Below, piece after piece: positions 10,254-23,305 of a DNA stretch of 64,000 nucleotides (the first letter of the stretch is position 1; the number at the start of each line of letters is the position of its first letter). The stretch comes from Elysia crispata. Lineage: Eukaryota > Mollusca > Gastropoda > Plakobranchidae. Both the position numbers and the translations under genes were made by a program. Under the pieces are notes generated by a model. That model saw only the letters and a program-made list of their open reading frames with translations. It did no database searches and was not told the origin of the DNA. Location: positions 161,001-225,000 of the forward strand of contig JAWDGP010006848.1 of NCBI GenBank assembly GCA_033675545.1. The letters are read 5' to 3'.

Positions 10254-13200
10254 CCGGAGTAAAATTGGAATTATGCTAATTATAGAGATTACCAAATTGG
10301 AATTAACCGGCGGCCATATTAGAAATATGCTAATTAAAGAGACTTCCAAATCGGAATTAACCTCGGCCATATTGGATTATACTAAATATAGAAATTAACA
10401 AGATAAAATCAACCGGCGGCCATATTGGCATTATGCTAATTATAGAGATGGCCAAAATAGAATTAACCGGCGGCCATATTGGATTTAATGTACTTATATA
10501 GATATATAGATTACCAAAATGAAATTGGAATTATGCTAATTATAGAGATGGCCAAAGAAGAATTAACCGGCGGCCATATTGAATTGATGAAAATTATAGA
10601 GATGGCCGAAATAAAATTAACCCGAGGCCATATTGGCATTATGCTTATTATAGAGATGTCTAAAATAGAATTAATCGGCGGCCTTATTGGATTTAATGTA
10701 CTTATATAGATTACCAAAATGAAATTGGAATTATGCTAATTATAGAGATGGCCAAAATAGAATTAACCGGCGGCCATATTGGATTTAATGTACTTGTATA
10801 GATTACTAAAATGAAATTGAAATTATGCTAATTATAGAGATGGCCAAAATAGAATTAACCGGCGGCCATATTGGATTTAATGTACTTGTATAGATTACTA
10901 AAATGAAATTGAAATTATGCTAATTATAGAGATGGCCAAAATAGAATTAACCGGCGGCCATATTGAATTTAATGTACTTGTATAGATTACCAAAATGAAA
11001 TTGGAATTATGCTAATTATAGAGATGGCCAAAATAGAATTAACCGGCGGCCATATTGGATTTAATGTACTTGTATAGATTACCAGAATGAAATTCGAATT
11101 ATGCTAATTATAGAGATGGCCAAAAAAGAATTGGCGGCCATATTGGATTTAATGTACTTGTATAGATTACCAAAATGAAATTGGAATTATGCTAATTATA
11201 GAGATGGCCAAAATAGAAATTAACCGGCGGCTATATTGGATTTATGCTAATTGTAGACATGGCCAAAATAGAATTAACCGGCGGCCATATTGGATTTATT
11301 GTATTTATATAGATAACCAGAATGAAATTCGAATTATGCTAATTATAGAGATGGCCAAAAAAGAATTAATCGGCGGCCATATTGGATTTAATATACTTAT
11401 ATAGATTACCAAAATGAAATTGGAATTATGCTAATTATAGAGATGGCTAAAATAGAATAAACTGGCGGCCACATGAAATAGAGATTACCAAGATAAAATT
11501 AACCGTCCGCCATATTGAATTGATGCTAATTATAGAGATGGCCATAATAGAATTAACCGGCGGCCATATTGGATTTAATGTACTTGTATAGAATACCAAA
11601 ATGAAATTGGAATTATGCTAATTATAGAGATGGCCAAAATAGAATTAACCGACGGCCATATTGGATTTAATGTACTTGTATAGATTACCAAAATGAAATT
11701 GGAATTATGCTAATTATAGAGATGGCCAAAATAGAATTAACCGGCGGCCATATTGGATTTAATGTACTTGTATAGATTACCAAAATGAAATTGGAATTAT
11801 GCTAATTATAGAGATGGCCAAAATAGAATTAACCGGCGGCCATATTGGATTTAATGTACTTGTATAGATTACCAAAATGAAATTCGAATTATGCTAATTA
11901 TAGAGATGGCCAAAAAAGAATTGGCGGCCATATTGGATTTCTTGTATTTATATAGATTACTAGAATGAAAATCGAATTATGCTATTTATAGAGATGGCCA
12001 AAATAGAATTAATCGGCGGCTAGATTGCATTTATGCTAATTATAGAGATGGCCAAAATAAAATTAACTGGCGGCCATATTGGATTTAATGTACTTGTATA
12101 GATTACCAAAATGAAATTGGAATTATGCTAATTATAGAGATGGCCAAAATAGAATTGGCGGCCATATTGGATTTATTGTATTTATATAGATTACTAGAAT
12201 GAAAATCGAATTATGCTAATTATAGAGATGGCCAAAATAGAATTAATCGGCGGCTATATTGCATTTATGCTAATTATAGAGATTACCAAGATAAAATCAA
12301 CCGGCGGCCATATTGGCATTATGCTAATTATAGAGATGGCTAAAATATAGAATTAACCGGCGGCCATATTGGATTTAATGTATTTGTATAGATTACCAAA
12401 ATGAAATTGGAATTATGCTAATTATAGAGAAGGCCAAAATAGAATTAATCGGCGGCCATATTGAAATTATGCTTATTATAGAGATTACCAAGATAAAATT
12501 AACCGGCGGCCATATTGGTATTATGCTTATTATAGAGATGGCCAAAATAGAATTAATCGGCGGCCATATTGGATTTATTGTAATTATATAGATTACCAGA
12601 TTGAAATTCAAATTACGCTAATTATAGAGATGGCCAAAATAAATTAACCGGCGGCCATATTGGATTTATTGTATTTATATAGATTACCTGAATGAAATTC
12701 GAATTATGCTAATTATAGAGATGGCCAAAAAAGAATTGGCGGCCATATTAGATTTGTTGTATTTATATAGAATATTAAAATGAAAATCGAATTATGCTAA
12801 TTATAGAGATGGCCAAAATAGAATTAATCGGCGGCTATATTGCATTTATGCTAATTATAGAGATGGCCAAAGAAGAATTAACCGGCGGCCATATTGGATT
12901 TATTGTATTTATATAGATTACTAGAATGAAAATCGAATTATGCTAATTATAGAGATGGCCAAAATAGAATTAACCGGCGGCCATATTGGATTTAATGTAC
13001 TTATATAGATTACCAAAATGAAATTGGAATTATGCTAATTATAGAGATGGCCAAAATAGAATTAACCGGCGGCCATATTGGATTTATTGTATTTATATAG
13101 ATTACCAGAATGAAATTCGAATTATGCTAATTATAGAGATGGCCAAAAAAGAATTGGCGGCCATATTGGATTTATTGTATTTATATAGATTACTAGAATG

Positions 13201-16200
13201 AAAATCGAATTATGCTAATTATAGAGATGGCCAAAATAGAATTAATCGGCGGCTATATTGCATTTATGCTTGTTATAGAGATTACAAAGATTAAATTAAC
13301 CGGCGGCCATATTGGCATTATGCTAATTATAGAGATGACTAAAATAGATTTAACCGGCGGCCATATTGGATTTAATGTACTTGTATAGATTACCAAAATG
13401 AAATTGGAATTATGCTAATTATAGAGATGGCCAAAATAGAATTAACCGGCGGCCATATTGGATTTAATGTACTTGTATAGATTACCAAAATGAAATTGGA
13501 ATTATGCTAATTATAGAGATGGCCAAAATAGAATTAACCGGCGGCCATATTGGATTTATTGTATTTATATAGATTACCAGAATGAAATTCGAATTATGCT
13601 AATTATAGAGATGGCCAAAATAGAATTAACCGGCGGCCATATTGGATTTATTGTATTTATATAGATTACTAGAATGAAAATCGAATTATGCTAATTATAG
13701 AGATGGCCAAAATAGAATTAATCGGCGGCTATATTGGATTTATGCTAATTATAGAGATGGCCAAAATAGAATTAACCGGCGGCCATATTGGATTTATTGT
13801 ATTTATATAGATTACTAGAATGAAAATCGAATTATGCTAATTATAGAGATGGCCAAAATAGAATTAATCGGCGGCCATATTGAAATTATGCTTGTTATAG
13901 AGATTACCAAGATAAAATCAACCGGCGGCCATATTGGCATTATGCTAATTATAGAGATGGCTAAAATATAGAATTAACCGGCGGCCATATTGGATTTAAT
14001 GTACTTATATAGATTACCAAAATGAAATTGGAATTATGCTAATTATAGAGATGGCCAAAGAAGAATTAACCGGCGGCCATATTGAATTTATGCTTATTAT
14101 AGAGATGGCCAAAATAAAATTAACCCGAGGCCATATTGGCATTATGCTTATTATAGAGATGGCCAAAATAGAATTAACCGGCGGCCATATTGGATTTATT
14201 GTATTTATATAGATTACCAGAATGAAATTCGAATTATGCTAATTATAGAGATGGCCAAAATAGAATTAACCGGCGGCCATATTGGATTTATTGTATTTAT
14301 ATAGATTACCAGAATGAAATTCGAATTATGCTAATTATAGAGATGGCCAAAAAAGAATTGGCGGCCATATTGGATTTATTGTATTTATATAGATTACTAG
14401 AATGAAAATCGAATTATGCTAATTATAGAGATGGCCAAAATAGAATTAATCGGCGGCTAACATGCATTTATGCTAATTATAGAGATGGCTAAAATAGAAT
14501 TAACCGGCGGCCATATTGGATTTAATGTACTTGTATAGATTACCAAAATGAAATTGGAATTATGCTAATTATAGAGATGGCCAAAATAGAATTAACCGGC
14601 GGCCATATTGGATTTATTGTATTTATATAGATTACCAGAATGAAATTCGAATTATGCTAATTATAGAGATGGCCAAAATAGAATTAACCGGCGGCCATAT
14701 TGGATTTATTGTATTTATATAGATTACTAGAATGAAAATCGAATTATGCTAATTATAGAGATGGCCAAAATAGAATTAATCGGCGGCTATATTGGATTTA
14801 TGCTAATTATAGAGATTACCAAGATAAAATTAACCGGCGGCCATATTGGCATTATGCTAATTATAGAGATGGCTAAAATATACAATTAACCGGCGGCCAC
14901 ATTGGATTTAATGTACTTGTATAGATTACGAAAATGAAATTGGAATTATGCTAATTATAGAGATGGCCAAAATAGAATTAACCGGCGGCCATATTGAATT
15001 TAATGTACTTGTATAGATTACCAAAATGAAATTGGAATTATGCTAATTATAGAGATGGCCAAAATAGAATTAACCGGCGGCCATATTGGATTTATTGTAT
15101 TTATATAGATTACCAGAATGAAATTGGAATTATGCTAATTATAGAGATGGCCAAAATAGAATTAACCGGCGGCCATATTGGATTTATTGTATTTATATAG
15201 ATTACTAGAATGAAAATCGAATTATGCTAATTATAGAGATGGCCAAAATAGAATTAACCGGCGGCCATATTGGATTTATGCTAATTATAGAGATGGCCAA
15301 AATAGAATTAACCGGCGGCCATATTGGATTTAATGTACTTGTATAGATTACCAAAATGAAATTGGAATTATGCTAATTATAGAGATGGCCAAAATAGAAT
15401 TAACCGGCGGCCATATTGGATTTATTGTATTTATATAGATTACCAGAATGAAATTGGAATTATGCTAATTATAGAGATGGCCAAAATAGAATTAATCGGC
15501 GGCCATATTGAATTTATGCTAATTATAGAGATTACCAAGATAAAATCAACCGGCGGCCATATTGGCATTATGCTAATTATAGAGATGGCCAAAATAGAAT
15601 TAACCGGCGGCCATATTGGATTTAATGTACTTATATAGATTACCAAAATGAAATTGGAATTATGCTAATTATAGAGATGGCCAAAATAGAATTAACCGGC
15701 GGCCATATTGAATTTATGCTAATTATAGAGATGGCCAAAATAAAATTAACCCGAGGCCATATTGGCATTATGCTAATTATAGAGATGGCCAAAATAGAAT
15801 TAACCGGCGGCCATATTGGATTTATTGTATTTATATAGATTACCAGAATGAAATTGGAATTATGCTAATTATAGAGATGGCCAAAATAGAATTAACCGGC
15901 GGCCATATTGGATTTAATGTACTTGTATAGATTACCAAAATGAAATTGGAATTATGCTAATTATAGAGATGGCCAAAATAGAATTAACCGGCGGCCATAT
16001 TGGATTTATTGTATTTATATAGATTACCAGAATGAAATTCGAATTATGCTAATTATAGAGATGGTTAAAAAAGAATTGGCGGCCATATTGCATTTATTGT
16101 ATTTGTATAGATTACCATAATGAAAATCGAATTATGCTAATTATAGAGATGGCCAAAATAGAATTAATCGGCGGCTATATTGCGTTTTTGCTAATTATAG

Positions 16201-17800
16201 AGATTACCAAGATAAAATCAACCGGCGACCATATTGGCATTATGCTAATTATAGAGATGGCTAAAATATACAATTAATCGGCGGCCACATTGGATTTAAT
16301 GTACTTATATAGATTACGAAAATGAAATTGGAATTATGCTAATTATAGAGATACCAAAGAAGAATTAACCGGCGGCCATATTGAATTTATGCTTATTATA
16401 GGATGGCCAAAATAGAATTAATCGGCGGCCATATTGGATTTATTGTAATTATAAAGATTACCAGAATGAAATTCGAATTATGCTAATTATAGAAATGGCC
16501 AAAATATAATTAACCGGCGGCCATATTGGATTTAATGTACTTATATAGATTACCAAAATGAAATTGGAATTATGCTAATTATAGAGATGGCCAACGAAGA
16601 ATGAACCGGCGGCCATATTGAATTTATGCTTATTATAGAGATGGTCAAAATAGAATTAACCGGCGGCCATACTGGATTTAATGTACTTGTATAGATTACC
16701 AAAATGAAATTGAAATTATGCTAATTATAGAGATGGCCAAAGAAGAATTAACCGGCGGCCATATTGAATTTATGCTTATTATTGAGATGGCCAAAATAGA
16801 ATTAACCGGCGGCCATATTGGATTTATTGTATTTATATAGATTACTAGAATGAAATTCGAATTATGCTAATTATAGAGATGGCCAAAAAAGAATTGGCGG
16901 CCATATTGGATTTATTGTATTTATATAGATTACTAGAATGAAAATCGAATTATGCTAATTATAGAGATGGCCAAAATAGAATTAATCGGCGGCTAACATG
17001 CATTTATGCTAATTATAGAGATGGCCAAAATAGAATTAATCGGCGGCTATATTGCATTTATGCTAATTATAGAGATTACCAAGATAAAATCAACCGGCGG
17101 CCATATTGGCATTATGCTAATCATAGAGATGGCTAAAATATAGAATTAACCGGCGGCCATATTGGATTTAATGTACTTATATAGATTACCAAAATGAAAT
17201 TGGAATTATGCTAATTATAGAGATGCCAAAGAAGAATTAACCGGCGGCCATATTGAATTTATGCTTATTATAGAGATGGCCAAAATAAAATTAACCCGAG
17301 GCCATATTGGCATTATGCTTATTATAGAGATGGCCAAAATAGAATTAATCGGCGGCCATATTGGATTTATTGTAGTTATAAAGATAACCAGAATGAAATT
17401 CGAATTATGCTAATTATAGAGATGGCCAAAATATAATTAACCGGCGGCCATATTGGATTTAATGTACTTATATAGATTACCAAAATGAAATTGGAATTAT
17501 GCTAATTATAGAGATGGCCAAAATAGAAATTAACCGGCGGCCATATTGAATTTATGCTAATTATAGAGATGGCCAAAATAAAATTAACCCGAGGCCATAT
17601 TGGCATTATGCTAATTATAGAGATGGCCAAAATAGAATTAATCAGCGGCCATATTGGATTTATTTTATTTATATAGATTACCAGAATGAAAATCGGATTA
17701 TGCTAATTATAGAGATGGCCAAAATGGAATTTACCGGCGGCCACATTGAAATTATGTTAATTATAATTTATATAGATTACCAAAATAGAATTACTTAGCA
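10254..17800 (+). repeat. Minisatellite array of 54-bp and ~92-bp units
   Basis: About 7.5 kb of tandem copies. The basic unit is about 54 bp: ATTATGCTAATTATAGAGAT, then GGCCAAAATAGAATTAACCG, then GCGGCCATATTGGC. The commoner ~92-bp unit is this plus a ~38-bp shortened unit (TTTAATGTACTTGTATAG, then ATTACCAAAATGAAATTGG) that lacks the AACCGGCGGCCATATT part. Variants form groups: TTAATGTACTTGTATAG or TTATTGTATTTATATAG, ATTACC or ATTACT, and a short form with AAAAAAGAATTGGCGGCC. These alternate irregularly, giving higher-order structure. ATGGCC and GGCCAT within each unit can pair as a 6-bp stem. Confidence 0.97.
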
Positions 17801-17907
17801 TTCATATTGGAATATCACAATAACTATTATCCTTTTAGCCCGTCCCAAATCTTTTATCTCTATATACATCTCGATCTTTTTCGAGTCATCAGTCCAATCG
17901 TAAAGAT

Positions 17908-17927
17908 TCTCAACCCCCCACCCCCCC

Positions 17928-17958
<31 letters not shown>

Positions 17959-17970
17959 AAAAAAAAAAAA
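17908..17970. repeat. Poly(C)-poly(A) tract
   Basis: A run of C (about 40, with one interruption) is followed directly by about 22 A, between the minisatellite and the right arm. Confidence 0.9.
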
Positions 17971-18389
17971 TCGTGTCATTTTTGTTATATTAAGAGAACA
18001 TGCAATTATAAAATATAATATATGCAGCTGCTGATTGTTACCAGCTATATCCTGCTTGGGTAAATCAAGATTAGTCTCAAATTCGATTATATTTTGATAA
18101 TATGGTATTATTTTGATGATTTATAGAAATCATTTCGATTCTACAGCATTGGTATTGTATTATTAGTATTGAGAAAGAAAAAATCGAAATCGATTCTACC
18201 GTTTTGATTTTTTATTTCGATATCTATTCTATTGTAATGATATTTTGTTATTATGCTTGTTTATAGAGATAGAAGTATAGAAGTATTTCTCACCCCTATT
18301 TCATTGTTCAATATTGATTCGCCATCTATCTGGCAGTTGTATGTTTCTATTACTTTATATGGAGTTAAATATTTCTTTCGTATAAAACT

Positions 18390-18545
18390 GACGGATCTTA
18401 AACTCTGTGCAAATTGCAATGAATTGAAATCACTTGATAAATACCTTAAACACATACGAAAACCTTTGGGTTTAAACTATTAATGTATTGAATGTGGGAG
18501 GTATTAAAAACAGGAACAATATCAAAAATAACAAAGACAGATAAG
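18390..18545 (+). pseudogene. CxxC zinc-ribbon-like ORF remnant, right-arm copy
   Basis: The plus strand reads LKLCANCNELKSLDKYLKHI, then RKPLGLNY, a TAA stop, then CIECGRY. Both CxxC pairs are present, about 30 residues apart, with the RK-x-G spacer typical of a two-knuckle zinc ribbon. An in-frame stop separates them, so this copy is broken too. The open frame upstream extends to about 18,253 without recognisable features. A role in DNA binding or as part of a nuclease or transposase can be imagined but not shown. Confidence 0.5.
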
Positions 18546-18820
18546 AGTGTTATGTGAGTTTATTCAGAGAAATCCAAATTATAATAATATAAAAAGAAAT
18601 AATTTTATAATACATAGTTACCTAAAAAAGACACATAATACAGTCTAAAAAAAAAATAACGTCAATGAAACTTATGTATATAAGTACATAAACGAATGTG
18701 ACATTTTCATTAAAAGAGATAATACATATAGGGGCATTGCCTGTTAAATGAACTTTAATCTGTTTGACTTTCATCTTACATTGCATTACAATAAAGCACA
18801 ACTGATAATTCACATATTAA

Positions 18821-18936
18821 TTAATTTACTCCAGTCAATATATTTTCCCTGTTCTCTTTAAAAGCGTTGTTTAGAGAAATAAAAACTGGATGATAAGAAA
18901 GCTTTGAGGATTCAAACAAGGTCCCACATTTTACTT
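18821..18936 (-). CDS. Terminal exon of an unknown element-borne gene, right-arm copy
   Basis: Inverted copy of 9340-9458. The acceptor (TTCCTTTTCAG on the minus strand) is retained just above 18,936, and the frame reads VKCGTLFESSKLSYHPVFIS, then NNAFKENRENILTGVN and a stop at 18,821. No frameshift separates the two copies. The frame is also open upstream of the acceptor (to about 19,096), but that part does not match the left arm and is probably intron. Confidence 0.5.
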
Positions 18937-18986
18937 CTGAAAAGGAATCACAAAAAAGAAAGATTAATATGGGGGCGGGTGAAACC

Positions 18987-19469
18987 TTAGCTAGATATAT
19001 ATCAAATTTGAAATATATTGTACATGTATATGAAATAATGAGATACAATTTACATAAAGATAGTTTATAATAACTGCACAAAATTCTTTGTTTCAAGAGC
19101 TAATTTAATCTCATCAGATTTTAGTAATTATCTAAATAGAACTTTACAGCTTTAGATAAAAAGTAAAATTGAACATTTTTAGAAAATCTAATAATACAAA
19201 AAAATAAAACTGAGCAAGTTTCTTTTTATCTACGATTAAACCTATTATAAATTAAGGAGGATGGAGGAATTCCGTCCCCCAGTCAAGATTATGAATCGTT
19301 TTTAAGGGGAAAATTTGCATAAAGGAACAATAATTTTTTTCACTCATCCACAGACACATTCTAGGATGTGTTTCGTCGTATTACGACTCATCAGTGTGGC
19401 TATAGAGTATGGATTTATTCAAGTGTCCACCATTCAGTTAAAATCGTTTTGTTCTGGATCGAAAGTCCA
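18987..19469. other. Right-arm-specific sequence
   Basis: No partner in the left arm and no coding signal recognised. Confidence 0.4.
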
Positions 19470-19735
19470 AAATGCTCATAAATATCATATGTAAACTATA
19501 GGCAGTCTTTTTTGTGCCATGTGATGAGAAAAAAAAAACTAAAACATCTTGTGGCAACTCGATTGATTTTAAAGGAAACGGCAGCAGGGGAAAGAAGCGA
19601 GAAAAGATAAGTGGCTAAATGTAAAATGAGTGACAGAGGCACTTAACAGCATCAAGGTATAGAGATGCGCAGAAGGTCATGATCGCCTACTGTAAAGAGC
19701 AGGGTCCCTAATTCATAGAGAATTTTCTATGAATA
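19470..19735 (+). mobile_element. LINE 3' end, right-arm copy
   Basis: Inverted partner of about 6,945-7,215. It contains the blocks TGATTTTAAAGGAAACGGCAGC, cut here by point changes, and the terminal GAGATGCGCAGAAGGTCATGA region shared with 23,220-23,300. It lacks the reverse transcriptase part present in the left arm. The LINE end occupies the same place in both arms, so the insertion is older than the arm duplication. Confidence 0.7.
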
Positions 19736-20394
19736 ATCTAAGGATTGCCGTGTTTTACAAAAAAAAAAAAAAGGTACATCTAATAAAGGTAGTTGTAAGC
19801 TATATGTCTTTGTTGTTTCAACGTAGATGGTTACCGCATATGTTGGGCGCTGCTCTACATAAAATTATGTATAGACAACCACTGCCATAAATACAGCACA
19901 GATTGCAAATATAACATCTCACTCCAGTTCTATAACATTTTCAAAGCTGGAGAATACAAAGGACTCAAAGCATACATAGTGAAAAAACAAGCAAACCATA
20001 AAACAAAGGAATGTATTCACAGACAACACTTTGCAGACATGAAATTTGCTTGAAAAGAAAGACATGAATATTAGAAGATAAACATGTAAGTCTCACTTGT
20101 ACATGAGGTGTAAGCTGACTACCTTTGATTGGTCTACAAATGTAGCCCAAAATTTGTCTTGACCTGCAAAGACTTAAAGCAAGAACAGATGATTTTTTCC
20201 CCTCTCCTAATTTTTGGAGAAAAAGAAAATGATTTTTGTGAAAGAGAAAGTTTTTTTTAAGCAGAAAGGATAAGAAAAGAGATGACATGAAAGATTGAAA
20301 AACCTGTCTGTCCTACTGGGGAAAACGAAGAAAAACACACTTAAAAAAAGATAATAATGCAATGATATCACAAGGCTGCTTGAATTGAACAGAA

Positions 20395-20695
20395 GATTTC
20401 AGCACTTTAACCCTATATCTCTGCCAAGTCATGAACGGGAATTGATTTCTGAAGTCTACCAGCCTTATTCCCATTATAATTGTGATAAAACAATAATTTG
20501 ACAATAAACTTACAAAATAATTTTTTTTTACCACATCAAACATATATAACAGCTGATTTTGGATCTTTGTTAAATTTAAGTTCCTTTCTTTAGAGCAGCA
20601 ACTCCTCTCCCTAAAGACTATAACAGAATCCTGATATAATGCTGTGTTTGAAAAGTACAAGTCAATGAACATGTCTGTACTAGTTCATTTTTACC
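20395..20695. other. Right-arm-specific insertion of ~300 bp
   Basis: The left arm passes directly from the block at about 5,650 to that at about 5,655, while the right arm has about 300 bp extra here. No inverted ends or coding frame could be recognised. Confidence 0.45.
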
Positions 20696-21052
20696 TTTAT
20701 AACTGATCTTTGACTGCTATGGCGTCAAAAGCAATGATCACATGAATTTAAACTAGTTTAAAAATTCTTGAGAAAAGAAGATCAACTTGCACATCAAGGG
20801 CAAAATTCCTGAACTACGCTGCTGTGTCACATTGATTCCAATCCCGTCCTTTTTCAAAACTCAGTAGATGGTAAGGATTCCCTCTCAAAAGCACATTGAC
20901 TCAAGTTGTTTAGTCTGTGGCTGGTGATCTTCTCAAAATGAAGAAGAGGTTGAAGATCTCCGTCAGATTATCACTGAAGATGTTGAGAGGAGCATATAAT
21001 TATGAATAGACAGGAATGAGTTACTCAGAGAAGGGATAGGGAAGAAAAGGAG

Positions 21053-21161
<109 letters not shown>

Positions 21162-21164
21162 GAA

Positions 21165-22340
21165 AAACAACTCTAAGGCAAATACACACCTGGTAGCTAT
21201 AGCAGAGGTAAAAGACACAGTAAAAAATGTGCAAACAATTTTCAAAGAGCTAAAAAACCAAATACATGCATTACAAAACTTCGCACGGAGACAGAAGAGA
21301 TTGTTGTCTTCCTCTTTGGAGACTATGCTTTCTTGTCCTATGGCATTTCAGGAGCGACAGGGACATTCCGTGCCTGTTCTGTCTTGATTCCAAACAGAAA
21401 GTCAGGAACCTTCCAAAAAGAGAGCACTACAATCTTTACACACAGATGCACAACAGTTTTTGGAGAGCGGTGGGAAAACAAATGCAGTTAAATGTTTTAA
21501 CAATAAACTCAGACATCCATTCCTAGAAATAAAGATAGCAAACATAGCCCCTCCATATTTATATATTCTTCTTGGAATCACACTAAAACATCCCAATCTG
21601 ATACAAAAGGAAGTCCAAAATAGAGATGAGATAATAGCCAAGCAGAAACATTCAAATTACAGACGCAACTGGCTCAAAGCTGAAGAAAAGAAAAAACAAA
21701 TAGTAATTTCAAAAGGAACGCTATACTGGATGATGAGAGCAGAAGAAGAATGTGGAGAAAAGAGGCAAAGAGGAGTTGAAAAAAATTGAAGAGACAAAAA
21801 TAAAGCTGTGGGCCCAATCCAAGAAAGCTCAGAGACAGTACTACAAAAACAAAATAGAAAGACAAGCATACCATGGTGGAAACTTTATAAGTCACCACTG
21901 AAGAAAATGATGACATTTTAGGAGTTGCGCTCCCTACCAAAGATATGTTTGACACACTTAGCTCACATTTTGAAGGCATTCACTCTTTAACCTCAAAAGC
22001 CCAACCAGAGGAAACCACATTACAAGCAGAGATTGCAACTTCTGAATACATCAAATTTTACAGGCAGTGCTTTCCCAATCGCATCATTGCCAAGCAGCAC
22101 ATTTTAAAAAGAATAGCACTGATTTTATGTATAGGACAGGTTTTGGACTAGGCTTTCTTAGGGAGCAGGATGGGAACAACTTCACTCAACTGTTTCACGC
22201 TTGGCAAGAAGTGCAGCCATAAGAAATGACAAAAATAGAATGAAAAATATAATAGAAAACGTCTTGCTGTTGACAGCCCCAGAACTCAACTCCCTTGTAC
22301 CACAGACAAAACCCAGACAACAACAAAAATAGTTAATAAT
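21165..22340 (+). pseudogene. Degenerate conserved mobile-element gene
   Basis: Three or more frames must be combined. The region reads FLFGDYAFLSYGISGATGT, then (new frame) IPCLFCLDSKQK, then HPFLEIKIANIAPPYLYILL, then YIKFYRQCFPNRIIAKQHIL, then GFGLGFLREQDG, then RMKNIIENVLLLTAPELNSL. I remember this block order (LFGDYxFL.GISGASG.xxCLFC, PPxLHIxLGI, GFG.GEQG, RL...P.L..L.P) from repetitive uncharacterised proteins in cnidarian and mollusc genomes, probably transposon-encoded. The exact family is not known to me. Multiple frameshifts show it is dead. It directly abuts the right arm of the inverted repeat. Confidence 0.6.
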
Positions 22341-22559
22341 ATACCCCACAAAAAAATTTGAAAATGAAATTTTATTGGGAAATGACATCAGTATTGCATG
22401 TTTTGCAACTTTGTGTTAAAAAAGTAGTGTGAATTGCGTTCCAGCTGCATGCCTTTTTCTACTGCGCGGGTAAAATTCCTGGGAAGAGACAGTGTCCACC
22501 CATCCACTGTGAGCTGTCAGATAAGGGTGCTAGATTTATGGGCTTATGGCAAGTTACTG

Positions 22560-23305
22560 ACAAACTAAAAGTGAACAGAATTTGGCTCCATGTTGAGATA
22601 CGCTGATGACACTGTATTAATTCCAGAAAATAAAGAAGACTTGCGACAATTATTAACGATTTTTGAAGAAGAGAGCAGAAAAAAAGGGTTGCAATTGAAT
22701 AGCAAAAAGATAGAACTAATGGTGATTAGTCAAAGTTATAGTCTCCGCACATCAACATCTTTATCAAAGGTAATAAACTCAAGCAAAGGGGTCAATTCAA
22801 ATACTTGGGTACTTTAATATCAAGTGATGGACGTAACTTACACTGAGCTTCCAGAGAATGAAATCTATACTAACAAATAACCACATCTCAATTCGCACAA
22901 AAAGAAGAGCCCTGAAGTGCTCTACTGAACCCATTCTGATGTATCAATACAAAGCTTGCACAATTTCAAAACAGTTACAAAAGAAACTGGAGACAACAAA
23001 ATGAGATTCCACAAATCTCATGGACTGAAAAGAAATCAACCAAAACTGTTACAAGAAGCCGACACTACAAGATTCAGCATAAATAGAATAAGTAAACGCC
23101 AGGCAACCTTTTTTGGACATGTCAAGAGAAGAGAGAAAGTACAAAATCTTGTGACAACTGGAATGATTGTACCAAAACAGCATCAAAAGATGTTGGATGG
23201 ACTTTCAAAGTAGGATGAGTGACAGAAGCACTGAAAGTGATGAGGGATAGAGATGTGTGGAAAGTCATGATCGGCAATGCTAAAGAGCAAGGCACCTAAC
23301 TGATT
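22560..23305 (+). mobile_element. LINE ORF2 C-terminal fragment (reverse transcriptase)
   Basis: The frame reads LRYADDTVLIPENKEDLRQL with the YADD motif, then IFEEESRKKGLQLNSKKIEL. A shift follows, then SKRQATFFGHVKRREKVQNL and VTTGMIV, then a terminal stretch ending near 23,300. It is the same family as the piece at 6,945-7,800, in the opposite orientation. It is 5'-truncated and frameshifted, so inactive. It lies downstream (minus-strand sense) of the receptor exons. Confidence 0.85.

Noticed and set aside
10195-12611. Open frames with an 18-residue repeat (IEMAKIELTGGHIG) inside the minisatellite
   Set aside because: 54 bp equals 18 codons, so runs of 54-bp units stay open by arithmetic. 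The 92-bp units break the frame and no start or splice context supports translation.
10254-17800. Array as a CRISPR or a CENP-B-type centromeric satellite
   Set aside because: There are no unique spacers between constant repeats, and I see no CENP-B box. The sequence context is eukaryotic with 54/92-bp units.
10254-17800. CCATATTGG as a CArG (SRF) box
   Set aside because: It has five A/T bases between CC and GG where a CArG box needs six.
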